This document shows, piece by piece, positions 32,600 through 43,497 of a stretch of 64,000 bases of DNA (positions within the stretch are counted from its first letter, which is position 1; each line of letters opens with the position of its first letter). The notes below the pieces were generated by a model. It was not told the origin of the DNA and made no database searches. It worked only from the letters and a program-made list of their open reading frames with translations. This DNA is from Mytilus galloprovincialis (taxonomy: Eukaryota; Mollusca; Bivalvia; Mytilida; Mytilidae). The stretch is from assembly GCF_965363235.1 (NCBI RefSeq), contig NC_134846.1, positions 1,369,001 to 1,433,000 of the forward strand, in the 5' to 3' direction. Position numbers and translations under genes: made by a program.

Positions 32600-33245
32600 A
32601 TTTGAAGACTGTATGGTTGCCTATAATTGCTGACATCCACTACATTCATGTCATTTGAACTTTAAAGGATAGGTGTCTCATTGGCAATCATACCACATCT
32701 CCTTATTCTTATCATGTAGAGAAGATATACTTTAATATAAAGATGATGATGGAATGCTGCTTAATGTCCAGTGACAATTACATGTAGATGCATATTTAGA
32801 ACTTGTGAATTTATATGAATATTAACACCATCACACTCATTTCGTACTCCAGGCCAACTTGCTAGCTACCACATGGCAGACCATAGAGGCCAGGGGCGGA
32901 TCCAGCCATTTGAAAAAGGGGGAGTTCCCAACCCAGAGTAAAGGGGGGGTTCCAACTATATGCTCCCATTCAAATGCATTGATCGGCCAAAAAAAAGGAG
33001 GGGTTCCAACCTCCCCCCCCCTGGATCCGCCAATAGAGACAGGAACTGCTTTAATAAGAAGCTAATCAGACCATTATTATTCATATTGTATATGAAACAT
33101 TTTACTTAAACATGCTAATAACTGACTATGCGATGTGGGCTTTGCTCACTGTTGAAGGCTGTATGGTGACCTACAGTTGTTAATTTTTGTGTGATTTGGC
33201 CTCTTGTGAAGAGAGGTCTCATTAGCTATCATACCACATCTTCTT
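32600..33245. repeat. Two minus-oriented family L fragments around a family F MITE
   Basis: The L fragments lie at about 32610-32705 (ending GGCAATCATACCACATCTCC) and 33115-33245 (GATGTGGGCTTTGCTCACTG ... ATCATACCACATCTTC). Between them, 32891-33034 is a complete family F MITE (CAGGGGCGGATCCAGCC ... CTGGATCCGCCAAT). That MITE provides the empty-site reference for the nested insertion at 28.6-30.9 kb. Confidence 0.6.
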
Positions 33246-33315
33246 TTTTCTTATAAACAATACTTTAAAATAACAGCTAAAAATTTAATTAAAATAAGCA
33301 TTTTAAAACACTCTG

Positions 33316-35854
33316 TCAATGGTTATAAAACCAGTGATATAGTCTCCATAAAGAAAGTCCTCCAGCAGTCACAGCTACGATATTTTGCAGCCATTTTCTT
33401 CGGGTGTCATCACGTCTTATTAGTATTACTGGGTTACTGCTTGACAAGTTATGTAATGGAAGTTTTTCTATATTCTTCATGCTAGTTTCAATTTGATATT
33501 TACAACAGGGATCATTTGACGACAAGGCATAAAGTCCTGCAGATAAAATACTCATAGTTGCTAACGGTAAATAGATGAATAATTTGTCACTCTTTGTGTA
33601 CATCACACCAAGGGCTATAACTCCAGAAACAACAGACACTTTGTGGAAGAAATTTCCCACTTTTATCCATCTTACAGTTAGTTCACCAACAAGATGTGGT
33701 TCAATGATAATGAATTTCGCTTTGGATTCTAACGCTGTTTCAAGTTCTTGCTCTGCCTCATCTTGTTGGTCTTCACTTCTGTCTTTAATAGTGATATACC
33801 TAGGAGGTGGCTGACTAAAATATAAAATGATTCTTATTACATGTATTTCATCTAGAAATGTAATTCGGAATAACTACAATAAATGCGACTAAAACAGTTT
33901 CTTTGAAAATTAAAGGAGCTTATATTCTCTACATGAATGTTTTAGTTTGTTTGTCTATACATACATTAAACATGTAAGAAGATGACATGGTATGAGTGAC
34001 AACTCTCCATCCAAGCCACAATATGTAAAAGTAATCATTATAGGTCAAATTACGGTCTTCAACATTAGCCTTCGCTAAGGCCAAATAAAAAAGTATGTGT
34101 GGTTCCAGTTACATCTGAAAAAAAGTTAGGGTAGGTAGGTAGGGATTTTTTTTAATTTTTTTTTTTTTTTTTACATTGAGTCTATGGGAGCAACATTCTG
34201 ACTTTAACAGTGCTTAATGAAAAATGACAATAAAATCTTTAGGGTAGGCTATTTTTAAGCCGAAAAAGTAGGGACGGTAGGGTTACTGGAACCACACGTA
34301 TATTTTTATTTGGCCTAAACTACTTTCAGTAACTTGCTTTATAATGGCCACAGGTTTAACTGGTGGAGGTAGCCCAAGTATCCAGAGAACCACCAAAAGA
34401 CCCATCTTGTGTTGCCATCATGCAGGTTAATACACAATGTTAACCTGATCAGAGTTGTAAAGGCTAGTGGTCACTGTCAATGAACTGCTAAGACCTCACC
34501 ATCAACACTATTGTACAAGCACAGCCACTTTAACTTTGTTATTTATTTAAAGTTGTCACTTACTGTACATGTTTCTTTTCAGTCTGTTACTTTCAAGAGT
34601 GCTAGGGCATTACAAATGTACATTACTCTAAGGTTCTTGGAAAACATGTATTTAATGAGGGGCGTAAGGGGGTATCTGCGCCAAAGAACGTGAAATAACA
34701 TTGCCATTTATAATGAACGAACAATTAAAAATGTCTTGCACGTTGATCTTTTTACTGATTTCACGAAACACGACGAATAACGAAATCTTTTCTTGGCTGT
34801 ACATGAAATTAAAATGGCAAAACACATTGCATGAAAATAACCCTTTACCACCCTCTTTAATGTATGATATATTTAAGATTACAAATTCAATTAATTGATA
34901 ATCAATAACACACAGAAAATGTCAAACATTTCAAGTTTGAAAATAAATTCACATATTTAGCAAAAAGGGCGGGGGGACAGGACTTCAGGGTCGGGTGTTT
35001 TTAAGCTCGGGATTGATCCTTTCGGGATCCGGGAATACTTTTTTCGAATTTTGGAATGTCGGAATTTAAATTTCTTTAATTTCTGGACCTCATGATTTCT
35101 TTTATTTAAGCCCAGGATTTGGGGATCAGGACCCCTCCAAACCCCCCTCGTAAAACACAAGTCTTAAGACGTGGTACAATGATTTCCAATGAGACACCAG
35201 AGGCGGATTTAGAGGGGGGGCCCAGGGGGCCGGAAAAAATTTGGTTGCTTATATAAGGAATCACTGAAGCGTGACAGGAGCGGGCCCCCTCTTAGGTCAG
35301 TCAGTGGGCCCCCACTTATGAAAATTTCTGGATCCGCCACTGGACACCTATCTTGTATAAAGCATTTAATGCTTACTAAAACTCCAATTTAGCCCTCAAC
35401 ATGACAACATCCATTAAATGTGAAAAGCAAGACTTCAATATTACCAAATTATATCCAAAACCAGAGACATATAAATACAAAACAAATATTATTATTCAAA
35501 ATCAGAGATTAATTGTACATGTTGTATATCTCTGTTAACGAGTGATGTAAATCTAGAACTAGATTAAAGTTTGCAAACGTTAGTATTTAAATAATTATTT
35601 GTATCAAGGATTAATCTTGCTGTACAGATCTTAGTTTATATACGGACTTCGTCTTCGTAGAAGCAGAAAAAAAAGGGGGAGACATGTCACGAAACAATGC
35701 AAGTGTTGATCCAATAGTTGGTCGTGATTCTTGTAGGAAATGAGATGGAAATATGTTTTCAAGAATGAAAATGTGTTGGTGCTTTATAACAGCTATAAGC
35801 AGTGAATGAATGAATGAGATAACATAAAAGTTATTACTTTAAAAATTCCGCCAT
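33316..35854 (-). CDS. TMEM11: TMEM11 mitochondrial membrane protein, two coding exons
   Basis: TMEM11 (PMI in Drosophila) shapes mitochondrial cristae and associates with the MICOS machinery; in mammals it has also been linked to BNIP3-dependent mitophagy. Exon 2 is 33814-33316. It encodes AEQELETALESKAKFIIIEP, RWIKVGNFFHKVSVVSG, SSNDPCCKYQIE and KLPLHNLSSSNPVILIRRDD, which follow the vertebrate protein closely (DPCCKYQVE, LPLHTLTSSTPVVLVRKDD). Hydrophobic segments at about 64-79, 84-103 and 149-165 are likely membrane spans. Exon 1 is proposed as 35854-35838, only 17 coding bases (MAEFL plus two bases of Asn) before a GTAATA donor. The phase fits and gives 171 aa (human 192). Exon 2 is certain; exon 1 is the weaker call. 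Spacing to DHRS7B is 8.5 kb, same strand. Confidence 0.88.
33970..34077 (+). repeat. Family L 5' fragment in TMEM11 intron
   Basis: GAAGATGACATGGTATGAGT, GACAACTCTCCATCCAAGCC and ATAGGTCAAATTACGGTCTT match the start of family L. The AGGCC-ended MITE at 34078 follows directly, so it may interrupt this copy. Confidence 0.5.
34078..34316. mobile_element. 239-bp MITE with ~33-bp inverted ends (AGGCC...)
   Basis: The left end AGGCCAAATAAAAAAGTATG then TGTGGTTCCAGTTA is mirrored by TTACTGGAACCACACG then TATATTTTTATTTGGCCT on the right. It lies in the single TMEM11 intron. Its AGGCC start is shared with the elements at 41648 and 61672. Confidence 0.7.
34957..35160 (-). repeat. Unclassified repeat remnant
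   Basis: It is made of GGGATCCGGGAATAC, TTCGAATTTTGGAATGTCGG and GGATTTGGGGATCAGGACCC, with GC content higher than its surroundings. The open frame on the minus strand here (67 aa) is repeat sequence. No second copy is in the window, so the family is not proven. Confidence 0.3.
35198..35342 (+). mobile_element. Family E MITE with perfect 5-bp target duplication
   Basis: The ends are CAGAGGCGGATTTAGAGG and TTTCTGGATCCGCCACTG. GACAC flanks both sides (35193-35197 and 35343-35347). It lies in the TMEM11 intron about 500 bp from the proposed exon 1. Confidence 0.8.
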
Positions 35855-36305
35855 CCGATTCGGTACGCCCTCTGTTGGTGAAGTGATAAATTAATGAGTA
35901 CATTTATTCGACCTTAATAAACTCGACCCTAAGTTTAAAAATAACAGTGTTATAATTTAATATAGTATTTTTACCTGCATATGAAATTCAGAATTATGTT
36001 AACAATTTATATGTACTGGAGCAGCAAACTATTTTTAAAAAAATTAGAATATTTTTAATTGATATTGAAGAAAACCAATGCCCCATCCCCTAGTTTTACA
36101 GAGAGTAGCAGTTTGTATTTCAAAGGTTTTCAAATAAAGATATCAATAGTTATTATTAAATCCGTGCATTGTTTGTTTTTTGGCCTTGAATGTTTGTCCC
36201 TAATATTTTATTAACTGTGCCTTTGCATTCAGATATCGCAGATCAAATTTATTCGTTTTACTTTTATAGTGTATTATTAAACGGTACGTTTTTTGATTGA
36301 GTTAA
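35855..36305. other. TMEM11 upstream region
   Basis: The 40 bp right of the proposed start codon are noticeably less AT-rich (CGATTCGGTACGCCC) and could be the TMEM11 5' UTR/promoter. No TATA box, further gene or clear repeat is seen up to the TTAA-flanked element. Confidence 0.3.
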
Positions 36306-36925
36306 GGGCATACGATACAGTTACAGTGAAGGTAATGACGTTGCTAACGTAAAATGTTATTTTCGCGACGTCAAACTCTGACATATCGGGAAAAGATGCA
36401 TTTTTCGACTGATTTTTATCGTTCAAACTGATTTAATTTGAAAACGAGTACATGGACCCCTATTTTTTAAAACAGCAATTTGTTTCATTTTGCAAGGAGA
36501 TTATGTGACCCAAATTTTATAAAACTGTAAATAGCGCAATTTTTTTAATTTTGATAAACATGCAGCAAAAAATGACGTTTTTTCCTCTATTCATGAACAT
36601 TTGATAAATATAGAGTTATTTCGGAATAAAAATTGCATAATTTTTAATGATACTTATAAAATGCAGAAATCACCGATTATTTAACAAAAACCATTTTGTG
36701 TTTATCTTTTAAAACAAAAAAGTTATGTCTTTCTTTCGAAAAAGAAAATACGGACACAAATCTGAATTTTGAGCAAATATACAAAATTTCGACCTTATTT
36801 TACTCAAAAAGTAGCACATGAAGGTATATTTTTTATTACATATTTGATTTAATCAGGTAAAAAATAGCCTATGTGCAAATTTTCATCAACTTGTAAATAC
36901 AGGTTCAAAACTGTATCGTATGCCC
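36306..36925. mobile_element. TTAA-flanked MITE, family D, intact copy (620 bp)
   Basis: The ends GGGCATACGATACAGTT and AACTGTATCGTATGCCC are a perfect 17-bp inverted repeat. TTAA is outside both ends (36302-36305 and 36926-36929). There is no coding capacity. TTAA duplication points to piggyBac-type transposition, although the GGG start is less usual than CCC. Confidence 0.75.
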
Positions 36926-36960
36926 TTAAGCCTGCCAATTGATATTTTACCGTGTGTTTT

Positions 36961-37976
36961 TATACGCCCGTCGTCTTTTAGACGGGACGTATTATGGTAT
37001 ACCGTTGTCCGTCCGTCCGTCCGTCCGTCGTCCACACTTCGGACAATAACTCAAAAACAATTTCACCAATTTCCATGAAACTTAAGTGAATTGTTTATAT
37101 CTATTGACGTAAGCTCCCTTTCGTTTTTTTTTAATTTCAGATTTTAAGTTTTGGATTTATGGGGCTTTATTCATAAAAAAGGGGGGATTTTCAACACTTC
37201 GGACAATAACTCAAAAAGGCTTTCACCAATGTCCATGAAACTTTGGTGAATTGTTTATATCTATTGATGTAAGCTCCCTTTCAATTTTTATAAATTTCAG
37301 ATTTTAAGTTTTGGATTTATGGAGCTTTATTCATAAAAAAAAGGGGGATTTTCAACACTTCGGACAATAACTCATAAAGGCTTTCACCAATGTCCATGAA
37401 ACTTTGGTGAATTGTTTATATCTATTGATGTAAGCTCCCTTTCAATTTTTATAAATGTCAGATTTTAAGTTTTGGATTTATTGGGCTTTATTCATAAAAA
37501 AAGGGTGATTTTCAACACTTCGGACAATAACTCAAAAAGGCTTTCACCAATGTCCATGAAACTTTGGTGAATTGTTTATATCTATTGATGTAAGCTCCCT
37601 TTCAATTTTTATAAATTTCAGATTTTACATTTCCGTGTTATGAATTTTTATGCTTTAAAAAGGGGGGATTTTCCAATTTTGGGACAATAACTAACACTTT
37701 CACAAAGTTTTATGCAACTTTGATAAATTGTTTATATCTATGGACATAAGCTCCCTTTCCATTTTTATAAATTTTAGATTTTACGTTTTCTTAAGTAATG
37801 AATTTTTATACTTAAAAATGGGGGATTTTATGAAACTTTGGTGAATATATTAATGTAACATCCCTTTTGATTTGTATATATATTTCTAGTTGATCATATA
37901 AATTCATTTAAAGCATAAAAGACAAGTTAAAAGAGCAACGGGCGTATCATGCGCTAAAGCGCAGCCCTTTATTCTA
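36961..37976 (+). mobile_element. Tandem-core mobile element, family G
   Basis: It opens TATACGCCCGTCGTC with a GACGGGACGT block and a CCGTCCGTCCGTCCG microsatellite. Then come about five units of ~155-160 bp beginning near CACTTCGGACAATAACTCA, with GTGAATTGTTTATATCTATT and GTAAGCTCCCTTTC in each. It closes with AACGGGCGTATCATGCGC. The opening ACGCCCGT is inverted at the close (ACGGGCGT). Same architecture as families B and H. Confidence 0.65.
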
Positions 37977-37994
37977 TGATGCGATGTTATGCTA

Positions 37995-38260
37995 TTGTTT
38001 CAGAAAAAGGGAGAAGGTTTGGACCCATTAAAACGTTTAATCCCGCTGCAAATGTTTGCACCTGTCCTAAGTCAGGAATCTGATGTAAACTTAAAAGTAG
38101 TTGTCGTTTGTTTATGTAATTTATATACGTGTTTCTTGTTTTTTTTTATTTCATATAGATTAGACCGTTGGTTTTTCCGTTTGAATGGTTTTACACTAGT
38201 AATTTTGGGGCCCTTTATAGCTTGTTGTAATATCAGCAGATTGAAAAGTCAATTGCAAGG
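37995..38260 (-). repeat. Family L-related repeat (variant M), minus orientation
   Basis: CTGCAAATGTTTGCACCTGT, TAAGTCAGGAATCTGATG, then TAATTTTGGGGCCCTTTATAGCTTG match 62145-62320 in order. The open frame at 37989-38285 is this repeat. A shorter family L-like tail is at 38480-38610. Confidence 0.5.
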
Positions 38261-38618
38261 AAACAACAATTCAACAACAAAATAAAGTCTTTGAAAACAG
38301 GTGTCTATACAATATACAAATCTCTAAAGCATCTTTAATGTTTAAAGGCTTTAAAAAGGTGTAAAATATATTCAACAAAGTATTTACAAACTGACATGAA
38401 ATTATTTCACGAACTGACATGCTAATTTCCTAAAATAAAACCCTCCACCAGAAATATATTTTTTTTTAAAGACAAACTATAGTTCAGTGGTTGTCATTTT
38501 TCATGTCTATCATATTTGTTTTTCATGAATTGCATTGTTTTAAATCATGCTGTTAGTTTTCTAGTTTGAATTGCTTCACATATTTTTCATTTACAGTTGA
38601 CTATACGATATAAGTTTT

Positions 38619-39059
38619 TATGCCCCACCTACGATAGTAGAGGGGCATTATGTTTTCCGGTATGTGGCTCCGTTCGTGCGTCCGTCCGTTCAGGTTAAAG
38701 TTTTTGGTCAAGATAGCTTTTGATGAAGCTGAAGTTCAATCAACTTGAAACTTAGTACACTTGTTGCTTATGATATGATCTTTCTAATTTTCTAGCCAAA
38801 TTAGACTTTTGACCCCAATTTCACGGTCCACTGAACATAGAAAATGAAAGTGGGAGTTTCAGGTTTAAGTTTTTGGTCAAGGTAGTCAGTTTTGATGAAA
38901 TTGAAGTCCAATCAACTAAAACTTAGTACATATGTTCTCTATAGTATAATCTTTCTAATTTTAGAGCAAAATTAGATTATTACCCAATTTCACGGTCCAT
39001 GGAACATGGAAAAGGATAGTGCGAGTGGGGCATCCGTGTACTTTGGACAAATTCTTGTT
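38619..39059 (+). mobile_element. Tandem-core element, family B, two-unit copy
   Basis: It runs from TATGCCCCACCTACGATAGT to AGTGGGGCATCCGTGTACTT with two core units (starting about 38690 and 38860). It stops only 7 bp before the TTAA of the next element. Confidence 0.65.
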
Positions 39060-39070
39060 CTTATTGTTAA

Positions 39071-40867
39071 GGACATACGATAAAGTTACCTTGCTAACGT
39101 AAATTGTTATTTTCGCGACATCAAACTATGACTTATCAGGGAAAGATTCAGTTTTCGACTGATTTTTATCATTCAAACTTGTTTAACTTGAACATGTTGA
39201 AAAAAAGTTCCGATGGACCCCACATTTTTAAAATGCCATTTGGTTTGATTGAGCGAGAAGATTATGTGTGCCAATTTTCATGAAAACGTAAATAGTGCAT
39301 TTTTTTAAAATTTGATACAGCAAAAAATGACGTTTTTTCTACATTCATGAACATTTGATAAATATGAGTTACTGTGAATGAAAAATGTATAAATTTTTAG
39401 GATACTTATAAAATACAGAAATTAAAAATTATTTAACAACCAGATGCTCCACAGGGCGCAGCTTTATACGACCGCAGAGGTTGAACCCTGAACGGTTGGG
39501 GCAAGTATGGACACAACATTCAAGCTTGATTCAGCTCTAAATTTGGATTGTGATTAAATAGTTGACACTGCATAGGTTTCTGACACAGAATGAATGTGGT
39601 CTAATGAACTTAAAATATTTTTTTTGCCTTTGAGCAATTCACTATGCTGTTGAATATTAATCCTCTGAAAAAATTGTTTGAAGAAAATTTTCTTTTTATT
39701 TATGAAATCTGAAATGAGAAAAATGTACCCCCCCCCCATTTTTATTTCACTCCCCCCTTTCCCTTTTCCCAAAACTGATCACAATTCAAATTTCTAATGG
39801 AGTTTGCAACAATAACTACGCATTTAAATACATCATAAAATATTAAAATGTAAAATAAAGTGCTTGTTATCACTGAATGGTAAAGATTATTTTGATTTAT
39901 CAGTTGGTAGTAAAAGTGAATATACATTGTATATTGTATAAAACAATGATTTAAGTTGATTCAACTACTATTCTGAACAAAGAAAGATAACTCCAATTGA
40001 AAATTTCTTGCTATTGCACAATATTGTGCAATTGAAAATATTTGCTATTGCACAATTCTGTGCAATTGAAAATTTCTTGCTATTGCACAATACTGTGCAA
40101 TTGAAGATTTCTTGCTATTGCTAACTACTGTGCAATTGAAAATTTCTTGCTATTGCACAATACTGTGCAATTGAAGATTTCTTGCTATTGCGCAATACTG
40201 TGCAATTAAAAATTTCTTGCTATTGCACAATACTGTGCAATTGAAGATTTCTTGTTATTGCTGAATACTGTGCAATTGAAAATTTCTTGCTATTGCAAAA
40301 TACTTAGTATAATAATTTTGGATCCTGATTTGAACCAACTTGAAAACTGGGCCCATAATCAAACATCTAAGTATATGTTTAGATTCAGACTAAACTAAAG
40401 TTATAGTGCGAAAACCAAGAAAGTGCTTATTTGGGCCCTTTTTGGCCCCTAATTCCTAATATTTTGGGACCAAAACTCACAAAATCAATCCCAACCTTCC
40501 TTTCGTTGCATAAACCTTGTGTTAAAATTTCATAGATTTCTATTCACTTTACTAAAGTTAGAGTGCGAAAACTAAAAGTATTCGGACGACAACGATGACG
40601 ACGACGCCGCAGACGATGACGCCAACGTGATACCAATATACGACCAAAAAATTTTCAAAAAAGTTATGTCTTTCTTTCGAAAGAGAAAATACGGTCACAA
40701 ATCCGAATTTTTAGCAAATATACAAAATTTCGACCTCATTTTACTCAAAAGTTGCACATGAAGGTATATTTTTTATAACACATTTGATTTAATCAGATAA
40801 AAAATAGTCTATATGAAAATTTTTATGAAAATGTAAATACGGGAACAGTCAACTGTATCGTATGCCC
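39071..40867. mobile_element. TTAA-flanked family D copy, split by a family C element
   Basis: The left end is GGACATACGATAAAGTT and the right end AACTGTATCGTATGCCC, both next to TTAA (39067-39070 and 40868-40871). The left D sequence runs to about 39437. The D sequence resumes at about 40658 with AAAAAGTTATGTCTTTCTTT, as in the intact copy near 36718. Confidence 0.75.
39438..40657 (+). mobile_element. Family C element, copy 3, inserted in family D
   Basis: It starts CCAGATGCTCCACAGGGCGC then AGCTTTATACGACCGC. From 39995 to 40300 it holds about eight 35-bp units, each with the imperfect palindrome TTGCACAATACTGTGCAA. The right part repeats ATTCCTAATATTTTGGGACC and ends after a GACGACGACGCC run; the usual GGTCGTATAAA tail is missing, so the right edge is approximate. 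Confidence 0.65.
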
Positions 40868-41026
40868 TTAAAGGCTGTATACATGATTGCCTATAATTGC
40901 TATTAACATCTACTTCATTGGAACTTCAATGGAAATTTATCTGTATTCTCATAGGTAATCATACCACATCTCTATTTTCTATTGGGTCAATGCTGTTGTC
41001 GGATTTAGAGTTTATTAAGTTTGCTT

Positions 41027-41178
41027 CAGTGGCGGATCCAGAAAGTTTCATAAGTGGGGGCCCACTGACTGACCTAAGAGGGGGCCCGCTCCAGTCATGC
41101 TTCAATGATTCCCTATATAAGCAACCAATTTTTTTCCCAAAAAAGGGGGGGCCCGGACCCCCCCTAAATCCGCCTCTG
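41027..41178 (-). mobile_element. Family E MITE with perfect 5-bp target duplication
   Basis: It runs from CAGTGGCGGATCCAGAAAG to CTAAATCCGCCTCTG. TGCTT flanks both ends (41022-41026 and 41179-41183). A minus-oriented family L tail (GGTAATCATACCACATCTC) lies just left, at about 40870-40975. Confidence 0.8.
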
Positions 41179-41479
41179 TGCTTGGATTACTGTTTTAGAT
41201 ATGATCTACTGCTCGTATGACAAACCAATTTTGGATTGGTAAACTTGTTAATAATAGAGAACTGCCTGTTATGTAAGGTGATTAGTCGTTGACAGTTCAA
41301 CATTATAGTGAGCATTATTTATTCATTTTTTAAAAATTACATGGTGGGACTGTTTGATTTTATTTGGATTTGAACAGTCGTAGTCAAAGACATTCTCCAA
41401 CTATAGGTCCAGAGATGAATGATGCTTTCAGGAGAAACATATCATACTCACAAAATTAAGTATCAAACACTATTTTTAT

Positions 41480-42300
41480 CTGTCTCTTTAGGTACCAGAT
41501 TTTATAGTTATCAATGATCCAGGAAATGAGGTCAAGGTCGGATGAATCAGGACATAAACATGTTCACCTTACAATAGTTCACGACACCAAATTAAAGCTT
41601 TATTGATTACGGTATCTGAGAAACTACTGTTAATAAACCAGACAGATAGGCCGTAGTTTTTTTATTTTTAGTTTTACGAACCCTCCTACCCTAATTTTTG
41701 CCAAATAGGAAAAAAAATAAAATCAAAAATGTTGATTTTTATTTTTTTTTCTCCTCCGACCCAGTGTTTTTCATGCAAAAAAAAAAAATTTTTAGTTCAT
41801 AACTGCATGAAAGAATCTAAATTTATGCTCTTGGTGATTTAGTAAGTTGTTGCACATTGATTTTCAATTCAAACCTTGTCAAGAAAAAAAAAATAGTTGT
41901 TACAGTTACACTAGTAGAAAATCTCCTGGTGAAATAAAAAAAAAAAAATTTTGATATTGACGGTTGGTATTAAAAAAAAAATCAGCAGCAGCAGTTTTTT
42001 TTTTTTTTTTTCGTCCATTTTTTACCCATTGGTTTTGTCAAAAAATTTCGTAAAACTAAAAATCTAATAACTATGGCCATATGTACATTTTTCAATAATT
42101 TAATATACAAAATTAAATCTAATTATTGCATAAAGTATCTGAGAAAAAGCACTAAATGTTGATCAATAAACCATGAAAATGAGGTCAACGTCTGATAAAC
42201 CACAGGAATTGACCTTTAATACTGAACAAAGATTCAGTCATAAAAACCCATTTCAAAGAGTACTATTTATTGAATGGCTGTAACTAGTGAGATCTAGTAA
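41480..42300. repeat. Family J repeat interrupted by a MITE
   Basis: GAAATGAGGTCAAGGTCGGA (about 41525) and GAAAATGAGGTCAACGTCTG (about 42177) are family J cores, as at 1-420. The AGGCC-type MITE at 41648-42079 lies between them. Left and right parts have the usual spacing only if the MITE is removed. Confidence 0.45.
41648..42079. mobile_element. 432-bp MITE with ~32-bp inverted ends (AGGCCGTAG...)
   Basis: The left end AGGCCGTAGTTTTTTTATTT then TTAGTTTTACGAA is mirrored on the right by TTCGTAAAACTAAAAATCTA then ATAACTATGGCCA. The interior is dominated by long A and T runs. No coding frame. Confidence 0.65.
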
Positions 42301-42972
42301 GTTGGTGACAAGAAAAGCCAACACACCCTATATTCATATTGCAAAGTTTTCTTACAAATGTCTTCAACCCTGTGATAGTTTTGTAGCACTGGTTATAATC
42401 CTATTGTTTTTAACCAACAAATGATAAAATCTTAAAAAGATGTCCCCATTCTATATGCAATGTATTGATTACTTTCAAATATGTTACTTTAAAGATATAC
42501 TCAGTAAGTGCTCAGTGATTATCAATGAGTTTCAGAGTACCAGACCTTGAAGAAACTGAATAAGGTAACAATGGAGATAACAGACAAAAACCAAATCAGA
42601 TACTGTCAAGATGAATAACAGCAATCAAAGTGATTTAACACTTACTAGTATTTCATTTTCTATTCTATTCAGTTTTGTGGTATGTTTGCTTCAGTTTAGT
42701 TAATTTTTATATTTTAAGGCTGACCTAATTACATGACCTTTGAACTTGTTAACCCTGTTGAGGTTAACTTCAGATTTTTATTTTCTTGTTATATTTTGTT
42801 TGATTGGGTTTTAACAACTAAAAGTTATATCATAACATTTTATTACAAAATATAGAAAATTTATAAATAGGTAATGAAAAAGATCTGCATCCAACAAAGA
42901 AATTCTCAAAGAAGACATAAGTTACAAACTTATATCTGATCCATTTGTTTTTTTTTAACAATAAAATATGTT

Positions 42973-43492
42973 TAAGGTAGCAATACACAGTCAGCAGTTT
43001 ATTCACTGTAGGTAGCAATTCACAGTCAGCAGTTTATTCACTGTAGGTAGCAATACACAGTCAGCAGTTTATTCACTGTAGGTAGCAATACACAGTTAGC
43101 AGTTTATTCACTGTAGGTAGCAATACACAGTTAGCAGTTTATTCACTGTAGGTAGCAATACACAGTTAGCAGTTTATTCACTGTAGGTAGCAATACACAG
43201 TTAGCAGTTTATTCACTGTAGGTAGCAATACACAGTCAGCAGTTTATTCACTGTAGGTAGCAATACACAGTTAGCAGTTTATTCACTGTTGCCATGGATA
43301 CACCCAAATGAAACTATATTTTACCATTTTATATACTGGATATAAAATCTATGGAAGATTCTGATTACATACATATGCACATATATGACACAAATAGTAA
43401 GCTTTATATTGCAAGAAAGCAATGAAAAGGGGATGGTAAAATTTATAAGAGCAAATTTTGATATTTTTTCCTAACTGTTTATTGCTACCTAA
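42973..43492. mobile_element. MITE whose left end is expanded into a 35-bp array
   Basis: The left end AAGGTAGCAATACACAGT is mirrored by AACTGTTTATTGCTACCT on the right (about 43473-43490). The left terminal 35 bp, beginning GGTAGCAATACACAG, are repeated nine times exactly in register (42976-43290). Units differ mainly at CAGTCAGC versus CAGTTAGC. A family N repeat starts a few bases to the right. Confidence 0.65.
42976..43290 (+). repeat. 35-bp tandem array, nine units
   Basis: Unit starts fall at 42976, 43011, 43046, 43081, 43116, 43151, 43186, 43221 and 43256. Each reads GGTAGCAATACACAGYYAGC then AGTTTATTCACTGTA. Units are nearly identical, so the array is young or homogenised. Confidence 0.95.
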
Positions 43493-43497
43493 ACTAA

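Noticed and set aside
42976-43290. CRISPR-like array
   Set aside because: Nine contiguous 35-bp copies with no spacers; explained as expansion of a transposon end.
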